Positions 42,977 through 51,952 of a stretch of 64,000 nt of DNA are shown here, piece by piece. Each line of letters begins with the position of its first letter. The stretch's first letter is position 1. The translations under genes and the position numbers were made by a program. The DNA lies in contig NZ_BCTA01000063.1 of the NCBI RefSeq assembly GCF_001570485.1, positions 1-64,000 on the forward strand. The letters run 5' to 3'. The notes beneath the pieces were generated by a model that saw nothing but the letters and a program-made list of their open reading frames with translations, was not told where the DNA came from and did no database searches. The DNA is from Mycolicibacterium novocastrense (GTDB lineage Bacteria; Actinomycetota; Actinomycetes; Mycobacteriales; Mycobacteriaceae).

Positions 42977-43760
42977 CCCCGACACCCTTCGCACCAACGG
43001 AGCGTCGGTCACGAAGTTGACCATCGCCGGCCGCGAGTTCGGTTCGCGGCTCATCCTCGGCACCGGAGGCGCGGCGAATCTCGCCGTGCTCGAAGAAGCG
43101 CTTGTCGCATCGGGTACCGAGCTGACGACGGTGGCCATGCGACGCGTCGACGCCGACGGCGGCACCGGCGTGCTCGAGTTGCTCAACCGGCTGGGCATCA
43201 CCCCCTTGCCGAACACTGCGGGCTGCCGCGGGGCGGCCGAGGCGGTGATGACGGCGCAACTCGCCCGCGAGGCGCTACACACCGACTGGGTGAAATTGGA
43301 AGTCATCGCCGACGAGCGCACGCTGCTACCCGATGCCGTCGAACTGGTCAGGGCCGCTGAGCAATTGGTCGACGACGGTTTCACGGTGCTGCCGTACACC
43401 AACGACGATCCGGTGCTCGCGCGCCGACTCGAGGACATCGGGTGCGCGGCGGTGATGCCCCTGGGCTCGCCGATCGGAACGGGCCTGGGAATCGCCAACC
43501 CGCACAACATCGAGATGATCGTCGAGGCCTCATCGGTGCCGGTGGTCCTCGACGCGGGCATCGGCACCGCGAGCGACGCCACGATGGCGATGGAGCTGGG
43601 GTGTGACGCCGTGCTTTTGGCCACGGCCGTGACACGCGCCGCCGATCCGCCGATCATGGCGGCGGCGATGGCCGCCGCGGTCACAGCGGGACATCTGGCT
43701 CGGCAGGCCGGCCGCATCCCTAAGCGGTTCTGGGCGCAGGCGTCCAGCCCCTCTCGATGA
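42969..43760 (+). CDS. thiG: Thiazole synthase ThiG
   Basis: A 263-residue TIM-barrel enzyme that condenses DXP, the glycine imine and ThiS thiocarboxylate to thiazole phosphate. Motifs: SRLILGTGG, RRVDADGG, LPNTAGCRGAAEAV, DWVKLEVIADERTLLPD, YTNDDPVLARRLEDIGCAAVMPLGSPIGTGLGI, VVLDAGIGTASDATMAMELGCDAVLLATAV, with the Schiff-base Lys in KLEVI. GTG 42969 lies inside thiS. It overlaps the GDSL gene by 4 nt. Confidence 0.96.
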   Translation: MASPDTLRTNGASVTKLTIAGREFGSRLILGTGGAANLAVLEEALVASGTELTTVAMRRVDADGGTGVLELLNRLGITPLPNTAGCRGAAEAVMTAQLAREALHTDWVKLEVIADERTLLPDAVELVRAAEQLVDDGFTVLPYTNDDPVLARRLEDIGCAAVMPLGSPIGTGLGIANPHNIEMIVEASSVPVVLDAGIGTASDATMAMELGCDAVLLATAVTRAADPPIMAAAMAAAVTAGHLARQAGRIPKRFWAQASSPSR

Positions 43761-44530
43761 GTCGCTATGTCGCGCTGGGCAGTTCGATGGCGGCGGGTCC
43801 CGGGATCAGGCCCCGCGCCGACGGTGCACCCTGGGCCGCCGGCCGGTCGGCGCGCAACTATCCGCACCTGGTGGCCGCGAAGCTGAATCTCGACCTCGTC
43901 GACATGACGTACTCCGGTGCGACGACCGCGAACGTCCTGTCCGAACCGCAACACGGTGCGCCGGCGCAGATTTCGGCTCTGACCGGATCCGAAGAGCTGG
44001 TGACGGTGACCATCGGTGGCAACGACGTCGGCTACGTGCCGATGCTGTTCGCCGCTGGCCTCCCGCGCGCCGCCCGCAAGCTGCCGCTGCTGGGGAGGGT
44101 GCTGCGCACGCAGCTGGACCCGCGGGCGCGCGAGGACGCGCTGGCAGAAGTCGCCGTTTCGCTCGAGGAGGTCGGCCGGACCCTGCGGGCCCGTTCACCC
44201 CGCGCGACGGTGCTGTTCGTCGACTACCTCACGCTGCTACCGCAGCCGGGTGTGCCGGCACCACCGTTGTCCGACACCGACGTGGCGACAGGCCGCCACG
44301 TCGCCGACACGTTGGAACGGCTGACCGCGGAGGCGGCCGCGGCCACCGGCTGCGGTCTTGCTAGGGTGGCCGAGCCCAGCCGCCCGCACCACGCGTGGTC
44401 GGCCGAGCCGTGGACGACCCGGTTCGGGCTGGCCGACCTGGTGAGACCGGGACGGCCGGCACCCCTGCACCCCAATGCGGCGGGCATGCGCGCCGTCGCC
44501 GACCTCATCGTCGCGCAACTGACGGGCTAG
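43757..44530 (+). CDS. SGNH/GDSL-type hydrolase
   Basis: A 257-residue esterase/lipase of the SGNH superfamily without a signal peptide. Block I is reduced to LGSSMAAGPG (Ser in the GDS position), the oxyanion Gly/Asn appear as YSGATTAN and IGGNDVGY, and the C-terminal His is in LHPNAAGMRA. The Asp/His pair required is thus present. It overlaps thiG by 4 nt and so should be translated with the riboswitch-led operon; M. tuberculosis has no gene here as I recall. A deacylase acting on a small ester is likely, with no direct link to thiamine visible. Confidence 0.84.
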   Translation: MSRYVALGSSMAAGPGIRPRADGAPWAAGRSARNYPHLVAAKLNLDLVDMTYSGATTANVLSEPQHGAPAQISALTGSEELVTVTIGGNDVGYVPMLFAAGLPRAARKLPLLGRVLRTQLDPRAREDALAEVAVSLEEVGRTLRARSPRATVLFVDYLTLLPQPGVPAPPLSDTDVATGRHVADTLERLTAEAAAATGCGLARVAEPSRPHHAWSAEPWTTRFGLADLVRPGRPAPLHPNAAGMRAVADLIVAQLTG

Positions 44531-44544
44531 CGCCCGGGCGACGC

Positions 44545-44550
44545 TAACGT
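44545..44550 (+). promoter_or_regulatory. -10 box of a short-leader or leaderless promoter (lpqL)
   Basis: TAACGT ends 8 nt before ATG 44559, leaving a transcript that starts at or within one or two bases of the start codon. Confidence 0.45.
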
Positions 44551-44558
44551 AGTGGGCA

Positions 44559-46082
44559 ATGAACCACACAAAGGTTTCGAAGCTTACAAAGACAGCCGCC
44601 GTGATCTCGGTCGGCGTCATCGTGCTCGGGGGCTGCGGCCGTGACGAGGAGCAACCGGCGGTGCAGCCGCCCACCACACAGGCCGGGGTGTCGCCGGCGG
44701 CCGTGGACTTCGCCGGGGCGCTCGCGCAGCGCACCTCCGCCGACGCGATGTACCAGCATCTGGTGCGATTGCAGGAGATCGCCGACGACAACGGCGGCAA
44801 TCGTGCACTCGGCACCCCGGCTTACGACGCCAGCGTCGACTACGTGGCTAACATCCTGCGCGACAAGGGTTTCGACGTGCAGACACCGGAGTTCGAGGTG
44901 CGCCTGCCGTTCGCCGACGAACCCGCACTGACCGTCGGCGGCGCCGCGGTCAAGGCCAGACCGCTGAACTTCACGATCGGTACGCCGCCGGATGGGGTGT
45001 CGGGTCCGCTGGTGCCCGCCCGCGTCGAGGACTCTCCGGGATGCACCGTGTCCGACTACGACGGCTTACCCGTCAAGGGCGCCGTCGTGCTCGTCGACCG
45101 TGGCACGTGCCAATTCTCGGACAAAGAACAGGCGGCCGCTGAACGCGGTGCGGTGGCGCTGATAGTGGCCAACAACGAGGACAACGACGAGATGGGCGGC
45201 ACGCTCGGGGAGGACACCGAGGCGAGCATCCCGGTTGTCAGCATCACCAAGGCCGAGGGCGACCGGCTACGCGCCGAACCACGTGACGTCACCCTCAAGC
45301 TCAACGCGGGTGTGCGTAAGGAGCGGACCCGCAACGTCATCGCCCAGACCAGAACGGGCGACACCGCAAACGTCGTGATGGCCGGTGCACATCTGGACAG
45401 CGTCCCGGAGGGGCCTGGCATCAACGACAACGCCTCCGGTGTGGCGGCCGTGCTGGAGTCCGCAGTGCAGTTGGGCGGTTCCCCCGATGTCCAGAACGCG
45501 GTACGGTTCGGTTTCTGGGGTGCGGAGGAGGTCGGGTTGTTCGGATCGAACAACTATCTGGAGTCGCTGGATGTCGATGCCCTCAAGGACATCTCGCTCT
45601 ACCTGAACTTTGACATGGTCGGCTCGCCGAACCCCGGCTACTTCACCTATGACGGGAACCAATCCCTGCCGCCCGACGAGGAAGGCGCGATCACCAGGGT
45701 GCCGGAAGGGGCGGCGGGCGTGGAACGCACGCTGGTGGACTACCTCGACGCGGCCGGAAAACCGGCCGAAGACACCAGCTTCGACGGTCGCTCCGACTAC
45801 GACGCGTTCACCCTTGCGGGCATCCCGGCGGGTGGCACCTTCTCGGGCGCCGAGGCCAAGATGACCCCCGAACAAGCCGAGCTGTGGGGTGGTGAGGCGG
45901 GTCAGCCGTTCGACCCCAACTACCACAAAAAATCGGACACCCTCGAGCACATCGACCGCACCGCACTCGGCATTCACGGCGCGGGCGTGTCCTACGCCAT
46001 CGGCATTTACGCCCAGGACCAGGGCGGCCCGAACGGAATTCCCACGCGCGATCTGCGCGTCCGTCACCCACTCGGCTCATGA
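44559..46082 (+). CDS. lpqL: Lipoprotein aminopeptidase LpqL (M28)
   Basis: A 507-residue secreted zinc aminopeptidase. The signal ends in the lipobox VLGGC, so it is lipid-anchored outside the membrane. After a PA-type insert (GAVVLVDRGTCQFSDKEQAAAERGAVALIV) comes the M28 domain with its five metal positions: AGAHLDS, GINDNASG, FWGAEEVGL, FDMVGSPN and DPNYHKKSDT. It should release N-terminal residues from peptides at the cell surface. It overlaps the following paralogue by 4 nt (ATGA). Confidence 0.92.
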   Translation: MNHTKVSKLTKTAAVISVGVIVLGGCGRDEEQPAVQPPTTQAGVSPAAVDFAGALAQRTSADAMYQHLVRLQEIADDNGGNRALGTPAYDASVDYVANILRDKGFDVQTPEFEVRLPFADEPALTVGGAAVKARPLNFTIGTPPDGVSGPLVPARVEDSPGCTVSDYDGLPVKGAVVLVDRGTCQFSDKEQAAAERGAVALIVANNEDNDEMGGTLGEDTEASIPVVSITKAEGDRLRAEPRDVTLKLNAGVRKERTRNVIAQTRTGDTANVVMAGAHLDSVPEGPGINDNASGVAAVLESAVQLGGSPDVQNAVRFGFWGAEEVGLFGSNNYLESLDVDALKDISLYLNFDMVGSPNPGYFTYDGNQSLPPDEEGAITRVPEGAAGVERTLVDYLDAAGKPAEDTSFDGRSDYDAFTLAGIPAGGTFSGAEAKMTPEQAELWGGEAGQPFDPNYHKKSDTLEHIDRTALGIHGAGVSYAIGIYAQDQGGPNGIPTRDLRVRHPLGS

Positions 46083-47551
46083 GGACAGGGGCGGCCCGCG
46101 CGGGAGTCGTTGTCGCAGTCGTCCTCGGCGTCGTCGGAGCGCTGACCTCGTGCGCGACCCCGGAGCCGGCACCGCCGTCGCCGCAGGAGGTGGCGGACAA
46201 GGTCACCGCCGACGGGATGTACACCCACCTGCAGAAACTGCAGCAGATCGCCGACACCAACGGCGGTAACCGCGCCAACGGCAAGCCGGGATACGACGCC
46301 ACCGTCGATTACGTCGCGCAGTTCCTGCGCGACAAGGGTTTCGACGTCCAGACTCCCGAGTTCGAACTGCTCGATCACAGTCAGGGTGGCAACCCGTCGA
46401 TGCGGGTCAGCGGGCGCGAATATCCTGTCGACCAAGCTTCTCTCCTGATCACCACGCCGAGGGGCGGGCTGAACGCCGTGACGCTTCGGCCGACCAAGCC
46501 GGCCGGTTGCCGGACCGCCGACTACGACGGCGCTTCGGTGCGGGGCGCGATCGCCGTCGTCGACGACACGGGGTGCTCGGTAGTCGCCAAACAGAACGCT
46601 GCGGTGTCGGAGGGCGCCGTTGGCCTACTGGTCGTCAGCTCGCCGGGTGGCAGCGGAAGCCCGGCGGGTCTGTTCACGCCCGGCTACTACCAGGACCTGA
46701 CCGTGCCCGTCGGGGTCATCGGCCGCGAGGCCGACGCCGCACTGCGGCGAACCTCGGCACCTGTACGCCTGGTACTGGACCGCAAACCGGTCATGAAGAA
46801 GACCCGAAATATCGTGGCGCAGACCAAGACCGGCGATGCGCGCAACGTCGTGCTGGCGGGCGCGCATCTGGACAGCTCGGCGGCGAGTCCGGGGATCAAC
46901 GACGACGGGACCGGCATCGCGGCGTTGCTCGAGACAGCGGGGGTACTAGGTTCACAGCCCCGGGTGGCCAACGCCGTGCGCTTCGTGTTCTGGGCCTCGG
47001 AGGAGAATGGGCTGGCCGGACCGACGAGGTATGTGCAGGGACTTTCGCCCGACGAACTCCGCGACATCGCACTGTATCTGGGCTTCGACATGCTCGGTTC
47101 GCCCAACGCCGGCTACTTCACCTATGACGGTGACCAGTCCGCTACACCCAACCCGGCGATCCCCGCACAGTCGGTACCCGTGGGTTCGGCCGGTATCGAG
47201 CGGATGCTGGCCGGCTACCTCAACACGGCGGGGGTGCGCCCCGCGGACATGCCATTGAGCGAATTCACCGACTATTACCCGTTTCTCACCGCAGGAGTGC
47301 CGGTCGGCGGTCTGACAGCTGGTTCGTCTCAGCGCAAAAGTGAGATACAGGCCCGCCTTTGGGGCGGCCGGGCGGGTGTCCCCTTCGACCCGAACTATCG
47401 CACCAAGCGCGACACCGTCGAGAACGTCAACCGGGATGCGCTGTCGGTTCTGGGGCCCGCGGTCGCCTACGCGGTCGCGAGCTATGCGGCCTCGGTAGAC
47501 GGCGTCAACGGTGTTCCGCCCCCGGACCAACGGCAGCGGGCCGCTCGCTAG
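46079..47551 (+). CDS. M28 peptidase-family lipoprotein, zinc-ligand-deficient paralogue of LpqL
   Basis: A 490-residue tandem paralogue of LpqL, with lipobox ALTSC and the same order of N-terminal region, PA-type insert and M28 domain. AGAHLDS, GINDDGTG, FWASEENGL and FDMLGSPN are kept, but the last ligand region reads DPNYRTKRDT where LpqL has DPNYHKKSDT: the His that binds zinc in characterised members is Arg. Activity is therefore doubtful; it may bind peptides only or be a regulator. It shares an operon with lpqL, and its final 47 bp overlap the convergent permease gene. Confidence 0.87.
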   Translation: MRTGAARAGVVVAVVLGVVGALTSCATPEPAPPSPQEVADKVTADGMYTHLQKLQQIADTNGGNRANGKPGYDATVDYVAQFLRDKGFDVQTPEFELLDHSQGGNPSMRVSGREYPVDQASLLITTPRGGLNAVTLRPTKPAGCRTADYDGASVRGAIAVVDDTGCSVVAKQNAAVSEGAVGLLVVSSPGGSGSPAGLFTPGYYQDLTVPVGVIGREADAALRRTSAPVRLVLDRKPVMKKTRNIVAQTKTGDARNVVLAGAHLDSSAASPGINDDGTGIAALLETAGVLGSQPRVANAVRFVFWASEENGLAGPTRYVQGLSPDELRDIALYLGFDMLGSPNAGYFTYDGDQSATPNPAIPAQSVPVGSAGIERMLAGYLNTAGVRPADMPLSEFTDYYPFLTAGVPVGGLTAGSSQRKSEIQARLWGGRAGVPFDPNYRTKRDTVENVNRDALSVLGPAVAYAVASYAASVDGVNGVPPPDQRQRAAR

Positions 47552-48794
47552 CCTGGCGGAATCCCAACAGCCGCATACCGTGATAGACCACCAGCGCGGC
47601 TATCGAACCCAACGCGATTCCAGTGAATGTCAATGTGCCTGCGTGCCAGGTGAAGTCGGCGATACCGATGATCAGCGGTATGGCCGCGGTCATCTGATTG
47701 ATCGGCCGGGAGAAGTCGACGCGGTTGGTCAGCCAGATCCGGACTCCCAGCACACCGACGAGACCGTAGAGCACCACGGTCGCGCCGCCGAGCACGCCGG
47801 CGGGGATCGCCGAGATCGCCGCGCCGACCTTCGGGCACAGCGAGAGCAGAACCGCCACGGCGCCGGCAACCCAGTACGCCGCGGTGGAATACACCCGCGT
47901 CGCCGCCATCACACCGATGTTCTCGGCGTAGGTGGTGGTCGCAGATCCGCCGCCGAAACCGGCCAGCGTGGTGGCCACGCCGTCGGCGGCCAACGCGCGG
48001 CCCATCACGGGGTCGACATCGGTGTCAGTCATCTGGCCGACCGATTTCACGTGGCCGATGTTCTCGGCGACCAAGGCGATCACCGCCGGCAGGAACATCG
48101 GTAACACCGCGAGGCTGAACGCCGGGGTCTGGAACTCGGGCAGACCGAGCCACGGAGCGGCGGCGATCGGCGCGGTGTCGATCTCGCCGAGCATCAGCGC
48201 GAGAACGTATCCGGCGAGGACGGCCAGGAAGATGGCCAATCGGCCGATGATGCCGCGGAAGAACGCGAGCGTGGCCACCAGGAGCACCAGGGTGACGAGT
48301 CCGACCACCGGACCCTGCTCGAAGTTGGCCTTGGCCGAGGGCGCCAGGTTGAAGCCGATCAGCGCGACGATCGCGCCGGTAACCACCGGGGGAAGTGTCA
48401 GGTCGAGCCAGCGCGTGCCGACCAGGTGGACGACGCCGCCGATCGCCACCAACGCGAGGCCCACCGCCACGAGACCGCCCAGGGCGCTGCCCGTTCCGTG
48501 TGAGGCGACCGCGGCGGTGACCGGTGCGATCACCGAGAAGCTCGACCCCAGGTAGCTGGGCAATCGATTGCCCGTGATGAGCAGGAACAGAATCGTTCCG
48601 ACACCCGAGAACAACAGCGTCGTCGCCGGTGGAAAGCCGGTGAGGACGGGGACCAGGAAGGTGGCGCCGAACATGGCCACGACATGCTGGGCGCCGAGCC
48701 CGATCGTCCGGCCCCACCCGAGACGTTCGTCGGGTGCGACGACGAAGTCATCGCCGGTGTCGGCGTCGACGCGCTTCCAGGTCAGCTCGATCAC
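47505..48794 (-). CDS. Nucleobase:cation symporter-2 family (uracil/xanthine) permease
   Basis: A 429-residue NCS2 transporter with about twelve to fourteen helices. Signatures: GLGAQHVVAMFGATFLVPVLTG at the start of the core, QFETPAFSL-like FQTPAFSLAVLPMFLPAVIALVAENIGHVKSVGQMT and GGGSATTTYAENIGVMAATRV (the TTTYAENIG motif of uracil permeases). It should import uracil or a related base with protons. GTG 48794 overlaps the stop of the APC permease gene by 4 nt, forming a two-gene transport unit. The 3' end overlaps the M28 gene by 47 bp. Not at this locus in M. tuberculosis. Confidence 0.92.
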   Translation of the reverse strand: MIELTWKRVDADTGDDFVVAPDERLGWGRTIGLGAQHVVAMFGATFLVPVLTGFPPATTLLFSGVGTILFLLITGNRLPSYLGSSFSVIAPVTAAVASHGTGSALGGLVAVGLALVAIGGVVHLVGTRWLDLTLPPVVTGAIVALIGFNLAPSAKANFEQGPVVGLVTLVLLVATLAFFRGIIGRLAIFLAVLAGYVLALMLGEIDTAPIAAAPWLGLPEFQTPAFSLAVLPMFLPAVIALVAENIGHVKSVGQMTDTDVDPVMGRALAADGVATTLAGFGGGSATTTYAENIGVMAATRVYSTAAYWVAGAVAVLLSLCPKVGAAISAIPAGVLGGATVVLYGLVGVLGVRIWLTNRVDFSRPINQMTAAIPLIIGIADFTWHAGTLTFTGIALGSIAALVVYHGMRLLGFRQASERPAAVGPGAEHR

Positions 48795-50011
48795 GGTCTA
48801 AGACGGTAGGCCAGCGCGCCCGCGAGCACCACGCAAGCGCCGGCCAGCACCGACGGCACCGGAAGCAGGAACGCCAGCACCACACATCCCGTCAGCCCGA
48901 CCGCGGGGACCATTCGGCGGCCGAGTGTCCACGCCGAGGCGTTGGCGATCGCGTAGTAGACGAGCACGGTGAACGACGAGAATCCGATCGCGGTGCGGAC
49001 ATCCACGATGGCCGCCAGAGTGGCCACAAGGACGCCCACGACGACCTCGGCGCGGTGCGGGCTGCCGAACCGCGGGTGGATGCGCGCCAGGATGTGCGGC
49101 AGGTGGCGGTCGCGCGCCATCGCCAGCGTCGTACGCGACACCCCGAGGATGAGCGCCAGCAGCGACCCGAGCGCGGCCACCGCGGCGCCGGCCCGCACGA
49201 CGGGCTCCAGCGCGGCAAAGCCGGCCGCGGCCACCGCGTCGGCAAGCGGTGCGGCTGCTGAAGCCGTTGCCGCCGTACCCAATTCGGTGATGACAGAGGC
49301 GGCGACGAGCGCATACACCACGAGCGTGATGGCCAGAGCCAAGAGTGTGGCGCGAGGGATCGTGCGGGCGGGATCGCGGACCTCTTCGCCCAGTGTCGCG
49401 ATCCGCGCATAGCCCGCAAACGCGAAGAACAACAATCCGGCGGCCTGCAGGACGCCGGCGACGGAGGCGTCGGCGTCGACCGACAGGCGGGTCCATTCGA
49501 CGTCCCCGAAACCCAGCACGGTGACCACCACGGTGCCCAGCACGGCCAGTACCACGGCGACGATGACGCGGGTCAGCATTGCCGATTTGCGGATGCCCGC
49601 GTAGTTCAGTGCGGTCAGCGCGGCGACCGCCCCGACCGCGATTCCGCGGGCGGCATCGGGCCACACGTAGTAGCCGACCGTGAGCGCCATCGCCGCGCAC
49701 GATGCGGTCTTGCCGACGATGAAGCTCCACCCCGCGGTGTAACCCCAGAACCGACCGAGCCGCTCACGCCCGTAGACATAGGTTCCGCCGGACTCGGGGT
49801 AACGCGCGGCCAGCCAGGCGGACGAGGTGGCGTTGCAGTAGGCCACCACGGCGGCGACCGCGAGGCCGATCAGCAGTCCAGAACCGGCCGCCGCGGCGGC
49901 CGGTCCGACCGCGACGAAGATGCCCGCGCCCAGCATCGAGCCCAGCCCGATGACGACCGCGTCGAAGGTGCCCAGCCGGCGTGGCAGCGCGGGGCCGGCC
50001 GGCGTGCTCAC
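48791..50011 (-). CDS. APC family amino acid permease
   Basis: A 406-residue amino acid/polyamine-organocation transporter with about twelve helices. LGTFDAVVIGLGSMLGAGIFVAVGPAAAAAG is the first-helix signature (GxGxxxGAGIF), and AYCNATSSAWLAARYPESGGTYVYGRERLGRFWGY is the conserved loop after helix 2-3. The substrate cannot be told. It lies upstream of, and overlaps, the NCS2 permease gene, and 14 bp after it on the minus strand begin two small membrane protein genes. Confidence 0.9.
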   Translation of the reverse strand: MSTPAGPALPRRLGTFDAVVIGLGSMLGAGIFVAVGPAAAAAGSGLLIGLAVAAVVAYCNATSSAWLAARYPESGGTYVYGRERLGRFWGYTAGWSFIVGKTASCAAMALTVGYYVWPDAARGIAVGAVAALTALNYAGIRKSAMLTRVIVAVVLAVLGTVVVTVLGFGDVEWTRLSVDADASVAGVLQAAGLLFFAFAGYARIATLGEEVRDPARTIPRATLLALAITLVVYALVAASVITELGTAATASAAAPLADAVAAAGFAALEPVVRAGAAVAALGSLLALILGVSRTTLAMARDRHLPHILARIHPRFGSPHRAEVVVGVLVATLAAIVDVRTAIGFSSFTVLVYYAIANASAWTLGRRMVPAVGLTGCVVLAFLLPVPSVLAGACVVLAGALAYRLRP

Positions 50012-50025
50012 GCCGGAATGCTAGA

Positions 50026-50367
50026 TCAGGCGTTGTTGTGGTGCCGCGCCAACGACTCCCGGGCGGAGGTCGTCGCCGAGGCCACCAGCGCCACGAGCAG
50101 ACCGGCACCGCCGAGCAGGGCCAGCGGGACCGTCCACAGCCGTCGCATCAGCAGTGCGGACTCACACTGCTCGACGTAGTTGGTGTCGCTGCCTGCCGCG
50201 GCCGCCTGGGTCATGTCGGTGAGGTATCCCGTCCCACACTTGACTTGCCAGCCGTACTGGTCGTAGCTGTCCAGGAACACCGGGAAGTTCATCGCCAGCA
50301 GGGCCGCGCCCAATACGACGGCGGCGATGATCCCGGTCCAGGCGAGACGATGGTGGTGGTCGGACAA
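50026..50367 (-). CDS. Small membrane protein, unknown function
   Basis: A 113-residue protein with two hydrophobic segments (about 10-30 and 77-97) and a loop between them holding two Cys (VKCGTGYL and EQCESAL) that could form a disulfide outside the membrane. The N-terminal His run (DHHHR) and C-terminal HHNNA are notable but not a known motif. It is 14 bp upstream of the APC permease gene on the same strand, so it is likely in the same operon. Confidence 0.7.
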   Translation of the reverse strand: MSDHHHRLAWTGIIAAVVLGAALLAMNFPVFLDSYDQYGWQVKCGTGYLTDMTQAAAAGSDTNYVEQCESALLMRRLWTVPLALLGGAGLLVALVASATTSARESLARHHNNA

Positions 50368-50380
50368 AGTGTTCCCCCGT

Positions 50381-50605
50381 TCATGTCATGCAGACGTCTG
50401 CAAACAGCAGCACCGGCCATGAGGCGATCGACCCCAAATACGAAATGACCAGGTCGGCACCGGTCATCCCCTGCAGGTGATCGGTATGGGTGGTCGACCA
50501 GAACACGCCGACCAGCAGGTACGGGGTGCCGAGCACGAGCGCCACCGTGATCAACTCCCCGATCGTGACCTGAAAGCCCAATAGCTTGCGGAGCGCGCCG
50601 AACAC
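50381..50605 (-). CDS. Small membrane protein, unknown function
   Basis: A 74-residue protein with two hydrophobic segments (about 15-36 and 50-70) and the short loop WSTTHTDHLQGMTGADL between them. GTG start at 50605. It is 13 bp from the next minus-strand gene and probably the first gene of that unit. It is divergent from the TetR gene, whose product could control it. Confidence 0.65.
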   Translation of the reverse strand: MFGALRKLLGFQVTIGELITVALVLGTPYLLVGVFWSTTHTDHLQGMTGADLVISYLGSIASWPVLLFADVCMT

Positions 50606-50697
50606 ACCATTATGTTAATCGCCATTCTGTGTGGGCTGCCAAGTTCGCGCGATTATCCGGCAACGGTACTGGACCGGTACGGCCGAGCTCGGTCCGA

Positions 50698-50703
50698 TAT
50701 CGT
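50698..50703 (+). promoter_or_regulatory. -10 box of a probable leaderless promoter
   Basis: TATCGT ends 7 nt before the ATG at 50711 of the double-TetR gene. Supports 50711 over the upstream frame opening at 50612. Confidence 0.42.
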
Positions 50704-50710
50704 GTCTGCC

Positions 50711-51952
50711 ATGTCGCGCACTCGGCCGGCGAGCGGTGACGCGGTCCGGCGCCGGCCGAAGGACCGCAAGGCCCAGATCGCCCGGGCATCCGCCGAGGCG
50801 TTCAGCACCCTGGGCTTTTACGGCGTGAGCATGGAGTCGATCGCATCGCGGGTCGGGATCTCGGCGGCCGCCCTCTACCGGCACTATGCGAGCAAATACG
50901 ACCTGTTCCGCGATGCCGTGCTCAATTTGGGGCAGCAGCTGGTGGATGCGACCGCGTTCATCGACGAGAGCGATCTCGAGGACCCTGGACTGGAACTTCA
51001 CCGGGTGGCCGCGGCGCTCATCGAGACCGCGATGGCGAACCGGGAGTCCGGCGGGCTGTATCGCTGGGAGGCACGATATCTGCGGGGCGACGATCAGGCG
51101 TCCCTGATCGCGCAGATGCGCACCGTCAACCGCCGGATCCAGCGCCCCATCAGCGCGATGCGTCCGGATCTGACGTCGCATCAACGGTGGACGTTGTCCA
51201 TCGCGGTCCTGTCGGTCGCCGGCAGCATCGTCGACCACCGTGCGAAGCTGCCCGCCGGCCAGGTGCGCGCGCTGCTGTCCGATCTCGCCGAAACGCTTGC
51301 CGCCACCGAGCTGCCAGACTGCGACGACGTCACCGAGCGGCCGGTCGCACCGGTTCCCACCGCCGTCGAGCCGTCGCGATATGAAGCGCTACTCAACGAG
51401 TCCATGCGGTTGTTCAATACCAAGGGATACCGCGACACGGGGATGGAGGACATCGCCGCGGCGGTCGGCATGCCGGCATCGGGCATCTACCGCTATTTCG
51501 CGGGCAAAAGCGACATCCTGGCCGCCGTCTTCCGACGCGCGGCCGACCGGCTCTCCGACGAGTTGACCGCGATCACCGCTGCCAACGCCGACCCCGAGGA
51601 CGCCCTTGCCGCGGTGATCGACGCCTATGTGGCCAGGTCGTTCGCACATCCCGAACTCGACTACGTCTACTACTCCGAGCGGCTGCACATGTCGCCGACG
51701 GACCAGAAGATCTTGCGCAATATGCAGCGCACCACCGTCGAATCGATGGTGGAGTTGGTGGTCGCCGTGCGCCCGGAATGGACGCCGGGTCAGGCCAGGT
51801 TCGCCGTGCACGCGGCCATGGCGTTGGTGATCGACCTGGGCAGGCTGATGCGGTACGAGAACTCGACGCAGAACCGGGCGATTCTGCAGCGGATGCTGGA
51901 CGTGACGCTGTTGGGCCGCTACCGGTTGCGCGCGACGTTGCCCGCCAAGTAG
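50711..51952 (+). CDS. Double TetR-domain transcriptional regulator
   Basis: A 413-residue regulator made of two full TetR units in tandem, about twice the usual 200. First HTH at about 17-65 (IARASAEAFSTLGFYGVSMESIASRVGISAAALYRHYASKYDLF); second at about 223-270 (ALLNESMRLFNTKGYRDTGMEDIAAAVGMPASGIYRYFAGKSDIL). Each is followed by a helical ligand/dimer region. The single chain may act as a pseudo-dimer. From the family, it should repress genes until a small lipophilic ligand binds. Likely targets are itself and the divergent small membrane proteins and permeases, or the FMO gene. Its 3' end overlaps a convergent gene by 34 bp. Confidence 0.9.
   Translation: MSRTRPASGDAVRRRPKDRKAQIARASAEAFSTLGFYGVSMESIASRVGISAAALYRHYASKYDLFRDAVLNLGQQLVDATAFIDESDLEDPGLELHRVAAALIETAMANRESGGLYRWEARYLRGDDQASLIAQMRTVNRRIQRPISAMRPDLTSHQRWTLSIAVLSVAGSIVDHRAKLPAGQVRALLSDLAETLAATELPDCDDVTERPVAPVPTAVEPSRYEALLNESMRLFNTKGYRDTGMEDIAAAVGMPASGIYRYFAGKSDILAAVFRRAADRLSDELTAITAANADPEDALAAVIDAYVARSFAHPELDYVYYSERLHMSPTDQKILRNMQRTTVESMVELVVAVRPEWTPGQARFAVHAAMALVIDLGRLMRYENSTQNRAILQRMLDVTLLGRYRLRATLPAK

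Noticed and set aside
42161..43954. A 597-residue minus-strand open frame
   Set aside because: It is antisense to thiO, thiS, thiG and the GDSL gene, all with clear family motifs.
50603..50633. Imperfect inverted repeat (CACAC ... GTGTG) as TetR operator
   Set aside because: Only about 7 of 15 positions pair outside the five-base ends; too weak to call.
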